Of a stretch of 15,607 nucleotides of DNA, positions 7,080 to 14,898 are shown piece by piece. The DNA lies in assembly GCA_049589355.1 (NCBI GenBank), contig JBAWAP010000253.1, positions 1-15,607 of the forward strand. The letters run 5' to 3'. A program made the position numbers and the translations under genes. The notes below the pieces were generated by a model. It made no database searches, had not been told where the DNA came from, and saw only the letters and a list, made by a program, of their open reading frames with translations. Within the stretch, counting starts at the first letter, position 1. Every line of letters starts with the position of its first letter. Source of the DNA: JBAWAP01 sp049589355 (GTDB taxonomy: Bacteria; Chloroflexota; Anaerolineae; VGOG01).

Positions 7080-7180
7080 TTTGTGCGGAGGACAGCGATA
7101 TAAGCTCTGATTTCGGCTCGGCTGGGGCCTCTTAGAGGATAAAGCGAATAGCCGGTTGACCGAAACGGGAGATTGAAACC

Positions 7181-10100
7181 ATGCGACACAATCAGAGATG
7201 GCTCAGCTTGGCGATTGCGGTGATGAGTCTGCTGGTCGTACTGGGTTTGCGCCCAGGCCCTTCTGGCGAGGCACCGACTATCGCTAACCCCTCCTTCGCC
7301 GTGACTCCGTTCCCAGATTGGGCCTGCGAGGCGCGGCTGGCCGGCGCATCCTTCGAGCTGGACATGACCAACGCCGAGATTGACGCCAAACTCCAACAGG
7401 CCGCCGACGATGGCGTCACCGTGCTCGTCGCTGACGCGCCCACCGGCTGGAGCTATACCGCCTGGACCGATAATGGCGAATTCAACCAGGTGCTGGCCCT
7501 GATGCGTGACCGGGTCTTCCCCCGCGCCCACGCCAAAGGGCTCAAAGTGGTGTGGTACCTGACCGCGCTGGAGCTGATCTGCGAAAACTGTGTCAACACC
7601 GGGCGCGATCCGGCGGCTGAGCACCCGGAGTGGATGCAGATTGACCGCTACGGCAACCCGGTCCAGTTCAGCGGCGTCCAGGGCGTCTTCTGGCTGGAAC
7701 CAGACGACGTGGATGCCTGGCTGTCGCCCGAATCCCCCTACCGCGACTTCTACATCGGCCGCATCCAGGACATCGCCGCAGCGGGCGCCGACGGGCTGTG
7801 GATTGACGTCATCTATCTACTGAACGCCATCGGCCAGTTCGACGACCTGTGGCCCTCCTACGACCCCTACAGCCAGGCCGCCTTCCAGGCCGCCTACGGA
7901 CACGCTGCCCTCCCTTCCAAGAACTGGAACGACCTGACCTGGCGGCAGTTCGTCCGCTGGCGCATCGAGTCCATCACCAATTTCACCAACGACGTGTTCG
8001 CCGCCGCCCGGGCAGTGGACCCCGATTTGGTCCTCTTCACCGAGAACTGGTGTATGGACTCCAACTTCGTCACCCAGTACTCCCAGGACCCGTTGGAGTT
8101 CATTGGCAATCCCTGTGTGGCCACGGCCCACGAGCTGGAGCCGGTAGACCAGGACGACACCGGCATGGCCAATGCCACCTTCAAGCAGTGGCGCGACTAC
8201 GCGCTGATGATCAAGTTTGCGGTAGCGGCCAACAAGGGTAAGCCGGGCTGGATTCTGACCTACGCCGGGGCGGTGGACGATAGCCTGCGCGAGGCCGGCG
8301 TCCACCTGGCCGAGGGAGCCAACTTCTACGAGGCCAAGGGGCCGGAGATGGTGGACGACAGCACCGGCAGCCGACCCATCGTTTTCCACTGGCTGGCGGC
8401 CAACGCGGACATGGCCTACCACAGCACCTCCCTGGCCGAGGTGGCAGTGTGGTACAGCCCGCGTACCCGCGATTTCGTGGACGGCGAGGATGCCGGCGAC
8501 GACAAGTACGACTATGCGGACACGACCTATATCAAGGAGTACCGGGATCGGGCCCAGGATTTGCTCAAGGCCCAGATCCCCTTCGACATCGTGACCGGCC
8601 AGTGGTCGCTGGCCGAGCTGGCGTGCTACACCTGGCTGGTGCTGCCCAACGCCGCCTGCCTTAGCGACACCGAAGCGACGCTGTTGCGCGACTACGCAGC
8701 GATTGGGGGCAAGCTGGCCGTGACGGGGGACACGGGCGCGATGGACGAGTGGTGCCAGCCGCGGGCCACCAACGCCCTGGCCGGGGCCACCACCTACCCC
8801 TTTAGCGACGTGACCAGCGATGTGCTGACCACTGACCTATCAGCCTTCCACAAGAAACGGGTGCTGATCGAGGCCCGGACGGGCGCGGACGCCGAAGGCC
8901 CCTTTGTCATCATCCCCCTGGCCAACTTCAGCAGCAGCCAAATATACACCAACGTGGGCATCACCGTCCGCCTGCCGGCCGGCTTCACCCCGACCTCAGC
9001 GACATGGAATGCTCCTGGCGCTGCTGGCGGCCCCCTTCCATTGCAACTCGCAGATAGTGGAATGACAATCGGAAATCGGAAATCGGAAATCGAAAATGTG
9101 ACGGTGACCCTGCCCACCCTGGACACGGCGGCCGCCGTGGTGATCCGGGGAACGAGCCCCCCGCCCAGCCCGACAGTCACGCCGACGGTTACCCCTCACT
9201 GCGATCTCTCCGGAGACCTCGACTGCGACTGCGACGTGGACGTCGAGGACATCATGCTTGTGGCTAGCCGCTGGCGCACCGCTGAAGACGACGAAGACTA
9301 CGACCCCCTATACGACCTCGACCATGATGGCGATATTGACGTGGTGGACATCATGCTGGTGGCGGTTCACTGGGGGGAGACCTGTGAAACTGCGGTTGAT
9401 AAATGGGCGCTGTGGACAGAAGGCACCCGCCTGCGTGGCGCCAACATCTGGCAGCGCCGCGTCTATCCTGAGCTGGATGGCCCCACCTTTATGGGACCAG
9501 GCCCCGTCGGTCCACCCTACATCCAGGAGGACCTCGACCAGTTGGCAGCAATGGGCGCCAACTACATCAACATCTCCCATCCCGGCCTGTTCACCGAAAC
9601 CCCGCCCCACATCCTGGACCAGGACATCCAGGACAACCTGGACCGCTTGCTGGCCATGATCGAGCAGGCCGGCATGTTCGCCGTGATCAGCTTCCGCACC
9701 GGGCCGGGCCGCAGCGAGTTCTGGGCTGTCTGGGGTGAGGATACCGTGTCTGATCCCGAGGACGGCTGGTTCGATCCGAGCTATTACAACAACAAAATGT
9801 GGGCCGACGAGGCCGCTCAAGATGCGTGGGTGGCCATGTGGAGCTACACTGCCCAACGCTACAAGGATAACCCCATTGTTGTCGGCTACGACCTAATGGT
9901 GGAGTCCAACTCCAACGAAGTGGGCAGCTATCCCCTCGGCGATCCACTGGGCATCTGGGACCCGGAGGAGTTCTACGACAACTACGGGGGCACACTATAC
10001 GACTGGAACCAGCTCTACCCGCGCATCAGCACCGCCATCCGTCAGGTGGACACCGACACGCCCATTCTCATCGGGGGCAATGGGTACAGCTCGCTCGATT

Positions 10101-10582
10101 GGCTGCCATACGTGGAGCCGACCGGTGACCCGCGCACGGTCTACATGGTTCATCAGTACGCGCCCCATCTATACACCCATCAATGGTGGGATACCCAGGA
10201 CTGCACCTACCCCGGCTGGTGCGATGTAGACTGGGACGGGAACGCCGAACCGTTTAACCAGGCCTGGTTGGACAGTCTGCTCTCGACGGTGGATGATTTC
10301 AAGGCGGCGCATGGCGTGCCGGTCTCGGTGAACGAGTTCGGCGTCATGCGCTGGGAGCCTGGCGCGGCTGACTTCATGGACGACCAGATGGACCTGTTCG
10401 AGCAGCGGGGCATGAACCATGCCCTGTGGGTGTGGGACCCGGCGTGGGAACCGTGGACGCAGGAAGTGGATGCCTTCAACTTCCGTCACGGCCCCGACCC
10501 CAATAACCACACCGACGTTGCCTCGAGCGACTTGATGGACGTCATCGTTGACCACTGGGGGCAGAACACCATAAGACCATAA
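7181..10582 (+). CDS. Secreted bimodular glycoside-hydrolase-like protein with internal dockerin (TIM-barrel GH + dockerin + GH5-like)
   Basis: 1133 residues. The ATG follows GGGAG at 9 bases and a signal peptide (LSLAIAVMSLLVVLGL) follows it. Residues about 45-420 look like a TIM-barrel hydrolase with GLKVVWYLTA, ADGLWIDVIY (Asp209, candidate nucleophile) and LVLFTENW (Glu288, candidate acid). Residues 430-540 resemble a GH42-type trimerisation fold (LLKAQIPFDIVTG...YTWLVLPNA...GGKLAVTGDTG). A beta-sandwich and TP linker follow. At 673-736 lies a two-loop dockerin (GDLDCDCDVDVEDIM, YDLDHDGDIDVVDIM) ending HWGETCE. The rest (741-1133) resembles GH5 clan-A barrels: LRGANIW, a Glu908 acid/base candidate in GYDLMVESN, and Glu1052 in VNEFG as nucleophile candidate. 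Substrate unknown; plant or microbial polysaccharide is inference. It is controlled by the c-di-GMP riboswitch and precedes the propeller gene by 16 bases. The internal dockerin implies a gene fusion. Confidence 0.88.
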   Translation: MRHNQRWLSLAIAVMSLLVVLGLRPGPSGEAPTIANPSFAVTPFPDWACEARLAGASFELDMTNAEIDAKLQQAADDGVTVLVADAPTGWSYTAWTDNGEFNQVLALMRDRVFPRAHAKGLKVVWYLTALELICENCVNTGRDPAAEHPEWMQIDRYGNPVQFSGVQGVFWLEPDDVDAWLSPESPYRDFYIGRIQDIAAAGADGLWIDVIYLLNAIGQFDDLWPSYDPYSQAAFQAAYGHAALPSKNWNDLTWRQFVRWRIESITNFTNDVFAAARAVDPDLVLFTENWCMDSNFVTQYSQDPLEFIGNPCVATAHELEPVDQDDTGMANATFKQWRDYALMIKFAVAANKGKPGWILTYAGAVDDSLREAGVHLAEGANFYEAKGPEMVDDSTGSRPIVFHWLAANADMAYHSTSLAEVAVWYSPRTRDFVDGEDAGDDKYDYADTTYIKEYRDRAQDLLKAQIPFDIVTGQWSLAELACYTWLVLPNAACLSDTEATLLRDYAAIGGKLAVTGDTGAMDEWCQPRATNALAGATTYPFSDVTSDVLTTDLSAFHKKRVLIEARTGADAEGPFVIIPLANFSSSQIYTNVGITVRLPAGFTPTSATWNAPGAAGGPLPLQLADSGMTIGNRKSEIENVTVTLPTLDTAAAVVIRGTSPPPSPTVTPTVTPHCDLSGDLDCDCDVDVEDIMLVASRWRTAEDDEDYDPLYDLDHDGDIDVVDIMLVAVHWGETCETAVDKWALWTEGTRLRGANIWQRRVYPELDGPTFMGPGPVGPPYIQEDLDQLAAMGANYINISHPGLFTETPPHILDQDIQDNLDRLLAMIEQAGMFAVISFRTGPGRSEFWAVWGEDTVSDPEDGWFDPSYYNNKMWADEAAQDAWVAMWSYTAQRYKDNPIVVGYDLMVESNSNEVGSYPLGDPLGIWDPEEFYDNYGGTLYDWNQLYPRISTAIRQVDTDTPILIGGNGYSSLDWLPYVEPTGDPRTVYMVHQYAPHLYTHQWWDTQDCTYPGWCDVDWDGNAEPFNQAWLDSLLSTVDDFKAAHGVPVSVNEFGVMRWEPGAADFMDDQMDLFEQRGMNHALWVWDPAWEPWTQEVDAFNFRHGPDPNNHTDVASSDLMDVIVDHWGQNTIRP
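9067..9097 (+). repeat. In-frame heptamer array AATCGGA x4.4 inside the hydrolase gene
   Basis: AATCGGA is repeated three times exactly, once as AATCGAA, then AAT. It encodes IGNRKSEIEN at the end of the beta-sandwich before the dockerin linker. Its AT-rich composition differs from the GC-rich surroundings. Because seven is not a multiple of three, any change by one unit would shift the frame. Confidence 0.8.
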
Positions 10583-10598
10583 CAAATAAGGCAGAGCC

Positions 10599-11858
10599 AT
10601 GAAAACGGTTCTCACCGGGTTATTCGCCGTTCTAGTCCTGGCATCGCTGCTCATCGTCACCATTCAGGCTGAGAATACGGCTCTGTTGTCAAGCGCGGCA
10701 GAGACTCCCAGCCTGATCACCGTACCCGCCTTCGCCGTGAGTCTGGGTGGCAACTGGCTGCGGATCGGGCCGGCCGGGCCGGTCAACCTCACCACGGGCA
10801 GCCCGGCCAACGACCAGAACCCGGCCTGGTCGCCCGACGGCGAACGTATACTCTTCACCTCGGGCCGGAGCGGGAACAACGAGCTGTGGGTGATGGACGA
10901 TGATGGGAGCGATCCGGCGGCCCTGACCTGGAACGGGGCGGAGAACGTCAACCTGCCAGGACGGGCCTGGTGCCCCGCCAATGACCGTATCGTGTTCGCT
11001 TCGGACGTGGAAAGCGAGAACGACGAGATATACAGCATCACCTCTGACGGGACCGATGTACAGCGCCTGACCACGACCGCCGCGCTGAATTGGGAACCGT
11101 CGTGGGCACCCGATTGCAGCCAGATCGTCTTCCAGTCTGATCGCAGCAACAACTGGGACATCTGGCGCATGAACGCCGACGGCTCCAACCCCGTGCGGTT
11201 GACCGATGACCCGGCTGACGACTGGGAGCCCAACTGGTCGCCCGATGGCACCACCATCGTCTTCCAATCGCTTCGCAGTGGCAATTGGGACCTATGGACG
11301 ATGGATCTGAACGGCGGGGGGCTGACCAACGTGACCGATGATCCAGCCGAGGACACCGACCCCAGTTGGTCGCCCGATGGGGAGTGGATCGTCTACTCCT
11401 CGGATCGGGGTGGGGACGACGGCGACATCTGGGCCATTGAGGCCCGTGGGGGCACCCCCATCCAGATCACCGACGATCCAGCCTACGACGGCGCGCCCTC
11501 CTGGTCGCCCGATGGGCGTCGCATCGCCTTCGAGTCTGAGCGGAGCGGCAACCTCGACATCTGGGTAGTTGACGCGCCCTGCCTTCTCCCCGGCGACCTC
11601 GACGGGGACGGCGACGTGGACATCGCGGACGTGATGGCCGTCGCCGCCGACTGGCGCAACCCCGACTTCGCTCCGGCCCACGACCTGGACGGCGACGGCG
11701 ATGTGGATGTGGCTGACATCATGCTGGTGGCCAGCCTCTGGCGCACCGCTGTAGGCGACCCCGGCTACGACCCTGCCTACGACCTGGACGATGACGGAGA
11801 CATTGACGTCGTGGACATCATGATAGTGGCAGTGCATTGGGGAGAGACCTGTGAGTGA
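10599..11858 (+). CDS. Secreted TolB-like beta-propeller (PD40 repeats) with triple dockerin-like tail
   Basis: 419 residues. A signal peptide (MKTVLTGLFAVLVLASLLIV) follows ATG 10599, with AAGG just upstream. Six PD40/TolB-type repeats occupy about 65-325. Each carries a PSWSPDG strand, IVFxSxRSGN and a DIWxMxxDG strand, for example NWDIWRMNADG. The tail (328-419) has three calcium-loop motifs (GDLDGDGDVDIADVM, HDLDGDGDVDVADIM, YDLDDDGDIDVVDIM) and ends VHWGETCE. Ordinary type I dockerins have two such loops, so the first is probably an extra copy. Repeat 2 has lost the usual SPDG (CPANDR). TolB-like propellers bind proteins or ligands, and no catalytic site is visible. The gene starts 16 bases after the hydrolase stop and is likely cotranscribed, hence also under the riboswitch. 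No clear terminator follows its stop. Confidence 0.9.
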   Translation: MKTVLTGLFAVLVLASLLIVTIQAENTALLSSAAETPSLITVPAFAVSLGGNWLRIGPAGPVNLTTGSPANDQNPAWSPDGERILFTSGRSGNNELWVMDDDGSDPAALTWNGAENVNLPGRAWCPANDRIVFASDVESENDEIYSITSDGTDVQRLTTTAALNWEPSWAPDCSQIVFQSDRSNNWDIWRMNADGSNPVRLTDDPADDWEPNWSPDGTTIVFQSLRSGNWDLWTMDLNGGGLTNVTDDPAEDTDPSWSPDGEWIVYSSDRGGDDGDIWAIEARGGTPIQITDDPAYDGAPSWSPDGRRIAFESERSGNLDIWVVDAPCLLPGDLDGDGDVDIADVMAVAADWRNPDFAPAHDLDGDGDVDVADIMLVASLWRTAVGDPGYDPAYDLDDDGDIDVVDIMIVAVHWGETCE

Positions 11859-11873
11859 GCGAAAAGAGTTGGC

Positions 11874-11902
11874 TTGAAAAAAGGCGGAGGATGTGGTAAA
11901 AT
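11874..11902 (+). promoter_or_regulatory. Sigma70-type promoter for the HTH-nucleotidyltransferase-beta-helix operon
   Basis: TTGAAA (11874-11879), a 17-base spacer, then TAAAAT (11897-11902) preceded by TGG, giving an extended -10. It lies in the short gap after the propeller gene. Transcription would start near 11909. Confidence 0.75.
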
Positions 11903-11910
11903 TGCCATGG

Positions 11911-11924
11911 GTAACAGTTGTGAC
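11911..11924 (+). promoter_or_regulatory. Candidate operator palindrome
   Basis: GTAACAGTTGTGAC is an imperfect palindrome (one mismatch between half sites GTAACA and TGTGAC) just after the predicted transcription start. The position would suit autorepression by the helix-turn-helix protein encoded next. CATGGG is also repeated directly around it (11906-11911 and 11927-11932). This is a weak call from position and symmetry only. Confidence 0.3.
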
Positions 11925-11965
11925 ATCATGGGAGCAGGACATACTTAAGGAGGGATCGAAAAGCG

Positions 11966-12487
11966 ATGCTATCCTTGACGTGGCCTCCCAACGATTTACC
12001 CATAGATGAGTGGCTGATCTGGCTGCGCGAGATGGCGGAGCGAGATATGCGGGCAGCCCGCCGGGCGGCGCTGCTACGCCTGGTGTGGGAGGAATCCTAC
12101 CTGACACGTGAAGGGCTCATCACCCGCGTCGAGGCCCTTTTGGGACGGGGCTGCTTTGCCCCCAGAGGGGACTTTGGATCATCCCAACGCACTACCTTCT
12201 ACCGCGACATGGCTACCGTGCGCCAGGCGCTGGCCGAAGCTGGCTACAGGCTGACCTACAGCCGGCGGCGTGGTTACAAGGGCTACTACGTCGAAGGCCG
12301 GCCAGTGCTCGACGAACGCTTGCGACGCCTCATCGCCGGTGCCGTCGCTGAGGTGGATCCCAAGCAGATTGTCATCTACCGGCGTCTGGGATCTGCCCAA
12401 AGGGTATGGCAAGCGGCTCACCTTTCCGACTGGCTACGCCAAGCTAACGTGCGTCGTTTGCAACGCAAAGGGGCTATCTCAACATGA
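11966..12487 (+). CDS. Winged-helix DNA-binding-like protein paired with a nucleotidyltransferase (antitoxin-like)
   Basis: 173 residues, no signal peptide, rich in Arg. AAGGAGGG (11947-11954) lies 11 bases before the ATG. After an acidic helix (EWLIWLREMAERDMRAARR) comes a region like the N-terminal HTH of DeoR/WYL-type regulators (about 35-110): LRLVWEESYLTREGLITRV, TTFYRDMATVRQALAEAGY, and a wing SRRRGYKGYYVEG. The C-terminal stretch (131-165: DPKQIVIYRRLGSAQRVWQA, HLSDWLRQANVRR) resembles short conserved tails in proteins encoded next to AbiEii/DUF6036 nucleotidyltransferases. There is no WYL domain. Its stop overlaps the next start as ATGA, so the two are translationally coupled. Role as autoregulator and antitoxin is inference from the partner and the order; a plain regulator is the alternative. 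Confidence 0.82.
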   Translation: MLSLTWPPNDLPIDEWLIWLREMAERDMRAARRAALLRLVWEESYLTREGLITRVEALLGRGCFAPRGDFGSSQRTTFYRDMATVRQALAEAGYRLTYSRRRGYKGYYVEGRPVLDERLRRLIAGAVAEVDPKQIVIYRRLGSAQRVWQAAHLSDWLRQANVRRLQRKGAIST

Positions 12488-13098
12488 CTGATAAAACACT
12501 GCAGCACCCACAAATGGGTTTGATTGACTTTGCCTGTTTGGTGATCGAGGCTCTGGAAGCATCTGGTGTGGAATACATGCTGGCTGGCGCCCTGGCAGTG
12601 ACTGCCTGGGCGGAGGCTCGCTCGACGCAGGACGTGGATATCGTCGTGAGTGTACCCGTCGAACGCATGCAGCGCCTCTCCGAAGAGCTCGAAAAGCGAG
12701 ACATGCTGGTGCCTGCAGACATCATCCTCGACCTCTTCCTAGAGACGCGTGCTGACCTTCCGGTAAATGCCATCCACCTCTACACCGGCTACAAAGCTGA
12801 GCTGTTCTTGCTCCGTCCCGGCGATGCTTACCGCGAGACTGCTTTCGCCCGCCGACGGCTCCTAGACCTGGGCCCGCCTCTCGGTGAGGTCTACGTCCAC
12901 GCTCCTGAAGACCTGATCTTGAACAAGCTCCACTACTTCAGCATCAGCCAACAGCCCAAACACGTGCGCGACATCACCAGCATCCTCCTGGCCCTGGGCG
13001 ATGAATTGGACCTGGACTACATCGAGGCCTGGGCTGAGCGCCTGAGTCTGATCAACCTGTGGCGGGAGATACAAGTTCAAGCTCAGCGTCGAACATGA
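12484..13098 (+). CDS. AbiEii/DUF6036-like nucleotidyltransferase (possible type IV-like toxin)
   Basis: 204 residues. Near the N-terminus VEYMLAGALAVTAW and RSTQDVDIVV form the Pol-beta-type nucleotidyltransferase core: a G-x-A turn, then Asp50 and Asp52 as metal ligands. Further on, AELFLLRPGDAYRETAFARR and APEDLILNKLHYF match the layout of AbiEii and DUF6036 proteins, in which PEDLIxxKL is conserved. AbiEii toxins and relatives transfer nucleotides, in known cases to tRNA ends, and are encoded after an HTH antitoxin gene. AAAGGGG lies 10 bases before the ATG, and the start overlaps the upstream stop. Its own stop overlaps the start of a secreted beta-helix gene, which is unusual for such a pair. 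The catalytic third acidic residue is not obvious (Glu in KAELF is the candidate), so activity is unproven. Confidence 0.88.
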   Translation: MTDKTLQHPQMGLIDFACLVIEALEASGVEYMLAGALAVTAWAEARSTQDVDIVVSVPVERMQRLSEELEKRDMLVPADIILDLFLETRADLPVNAIHLYTGYKAELFLLRPGDAYRETAFARRRLLDLGPPLGEVYVHAPEDLILNKLHYFSISQQPKHVRDITSILLALGDELDLDYIEAWAERLSLINLWREIQVQAQRRT

Positions 13099-14717
13099 AA
13101 AGCCCTGTTATCGTTATCGGACTGGTCCTGGTAGCTCTGGCCACGGCCTTCGCGTCGGCCCAGGGGGTCTACTACGTGGCCCCCGACGGCAGCGATACGA
13201 CCGGTGACGGCTCAGAAGTTAACCCTTGGGCTACCATTACCCACGCTCTGGACAGCGTCCCGGACGGCAGCATGGTGCTGGTCCGACCAGGCACGTACTT
13301 CGGGCGCGTGCGTCTGCGCGGCACCTTCAGCCAGGGGGTCACTGTCCGCTCCGAGGTGCCCTACCAAGCCCGGTTGCGCAATGACGCCACCGTCGTTACT
13401 TGTTTCTACGGCCAGGGCATCACCCTGGAGGGCTTCGATATCGCCCACAGCGGCCCTGACGCTGGCGCTCTGGTCATTCAGATCCAGGACCTGCTCGGTC
13501 CGCCCGGCGGTGACGACGCCACCAGCCGCATCACTCTGCGGAACAACGTCATCCACGACAGTTACAACAATGACCTGCTGAAGGTCAACTACGGCGCCCG
13601 TGACGTGCTTATTGAGGGCAACGTGTTCTACGACCAGACGGGCTCCGACGAGCATATTGACGCCAACGGCGTCATCGCCGTGGTCATTCAGGACAACGTC
13701 TTCTTCAACGACTTCGAGGGTAGCGGGCGCACCACCGGCAACGACACCAGCAGCTTCATCGTCATCAAGAACTCTGCTGGCCTGCCAGAGAACGAGCGCA
13801 TCACGGTACGCCGCAACGTCTTTCTCAACTGGCAGGGCAGCACGGGTTGCTACTTCGTGCTGGTGGGTGAGGACGGCAAGCCCTTCCACGAGGCCCGCGA
13901 TGTCCTCGTCGAGAACAACCTCATGCTAGGCAACGCGCCCAACGTGATGCGCGCCGCCTTCGGGGTGAAGGGGGCCCGGGACATCACCTTCCGCCACAAC
14001 ACGGTGGTGGGCGACCTGCCGGCCCTGGCCTACGCCATGCGGCTCAACACCGAGGGCGACAACCCACCCAACGAGAACATCCGCTTCTACAACAACTTAT
14101 GGGCCGATCCCACAGGCACCATGGGCGCCGAGAACCCGAGCCGGCCCAATGATTTCTCCGACACGCCACCTGGGCAGACCCTGTCCTTCGTCCTGGATCA
14201 CAACCTCTACTGGAACGGGCCGAACCCCATCCCCAGTGATGCCAGCGAACTGGTGAACTACACCGACGATGTCCACCGCTTGGTCGCCGACCCCGGCCTG
14301 CCCAACCCGACGAACGTGGTGCTGCCGCGCTGGGACCCCAATGCCAGCGCTTTCCTCAGCGGCAGTGCGACAGTGCGCCAGGAGTTCGAACGTCTGGTGA
14401 ACAGCTACGGTGCTCTTCCTGCCGGCAGCCCTGCCACGGACGCCGCCGACCCGACCCAATCGCTCGCTGACGACATCCTGGGCCAGCCCCGAGATGCCAC
14501 GCCAGACCTGGGCGCCTTCGAGGTGCAGACCTGCACCCTGGAAGGCGACCTGGACGGCGACGTGGACGTTGAGGACATCATGCTGGTAGCCAACCTCTGG
14601 CACACCGCCCTGGGCGACCCTGACTACGATTCCACCTACGATCTGGACGACGATGGCGACATTGACATCGTGGACATCATGCTGGTGGCGGTGCATTGGG
14701 GGGAGACTTGTGAGTGA
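13095..14717 (+). CDS. Secreted right-handed beta-helix protein with dockerin tail
   Basis: 540 residues. ATG 13095 overlaps the nucleotidyltransferase stop as ATGA; a signal peptide (SPVIVIGLVLVALATAFASA) follows it directly, so upstream starts in the same frame are rejected. No Shine-Dalgarno-like sequence precedes it, so translation probably depends on coupling. YYVAPDGSD and VRPGTY are the standard opening of secreted parallel beta-helix proteins (DUF1565, polysaccharide-lyase-like). Rungs such as ITLRNNVIHDS, VLIEGNVFYD, VVIQDNVFFND, ITVRRNVFLN and ITFRHNTVVGD follow. A GSPATDAADP...PDLGAFE segment resembles the end of choice-of-anchor Q proteins. The tail (about 480-540) is a dockerin whose first calcium loop (GDLDGDVDVEDIM) is two residues short, while the second (DLDDDGDIDIVDIM) is intact; it ends HWGETCE. 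Substrate and lyase activity are unknown. Confidence 0.9.
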   Translation: MKSPVIVIGLVLVALATAFASAQGVYYVAPDGSDTTGDGSEVNPWATITHALDSVPDGSMVLVRPGTYFGRVRLRGTFSQGVTVRSEVPYQARLRNDATVVTCFYGQGITLEGFDIAHSGPDAGALVIQIQDLLGPPGGDDATSRITLRNNVIHDSYNNDLLKVNYGARDVLIEGNVFYDQTGSDEHIDANGVIAVVIQDNVFFNDFEGSGRTTGNDTSSFIVIKNSAGLPENERITVRRNVFLNWQGSTGCYFVLVGEDGKPFHEARDVLVENNLMLGNAPNVMRAAFGVKGARDITFRHNTVVGDLPALAYAMRLNTEGDNPPNENIRFYNNLWADPTGTMGAENPSRPNDFSDTPPGQTLSFVLDHNLYWNGPNPIPSDASELVNYTDDVHRLVADPGLPNPTNVVLPRWDPNASAFLSGSATVRQEFERLVNSYGALPAGSPATDAADPTQSLADDILGQPRDATPDLGAFEVQTCTLEGDLDGDVDVEDIMLVANLWHTALGDPDYDSTYDLDDDGDIDIVDIMLVAVHWGETCE

Positions 14718-14741
14718 GAGGGCAGTTGCACCACTGAAGTG

Positions 14742-14770
14742 TTGACAGGGAGCTTGGATTGTGCTAAACT
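14742..14770 (+). promoter_or_regulatory. Strong sigma70-type promoter upstream of a structured leader
   Basis: Consensus TTGACA (14742-14747), a 17-base spacer, and TAAACT (14765-14770) preceded by TGC (extended -10). It starts 24 bases after the stop of the beta-helix gene and would give a leader of about 160 bases before the next start codon. Confidence 0.8.
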
Positions 14771-14845
14771 GATTGTAGTGGGCAGGGCGCTGAAGCTCGG
14801 TCTTCACGAGGCAGCCTGACACAGCAAACCACATTCCCGAACCAC

Positions 14846-14898
14846 AACGCCAGCCGAGGCCGTGCTTTTTGTGTGCCCTGAGGCTGGCGTTTTGGTTT
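14846..14898 (+). terminator. Terminator-like hairpin in the leader (possible attenuator)
   Basis: AACGCCAGCC (14846-14855) pairs perfectly over 10 bases with GGCTGGCGTT (14882-14891). The stem can extend outward through one mismatch (ACCA with TGGT) and inward by AGG/CCT. TT, GG and TTTG follow, a modest U-tract. CAGGGCGC (14783-14790) can pair with GTGCCCTG (14873-14880) in the loop, offering an alternative fold. It lies between promoter and gene, so either attenuation or a short RNA ending here is possible. It matches no riboswitch class I know. Confidence 0.55.

Noticed and set aside
13059..13094. Earlier start for the beta-helix protein
   Set aside because: It adds a polar Ser-rich stretch before a clean signal peptide. 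ATG 13095, overlapping the upstream stop, fits better.
9190..14717. A cellulosome gene cluster
   Set aside because: Dockerins are present but no cohesin or scaffoldin is visible, and two of the three dockerin proteins show no clear catalytic module.
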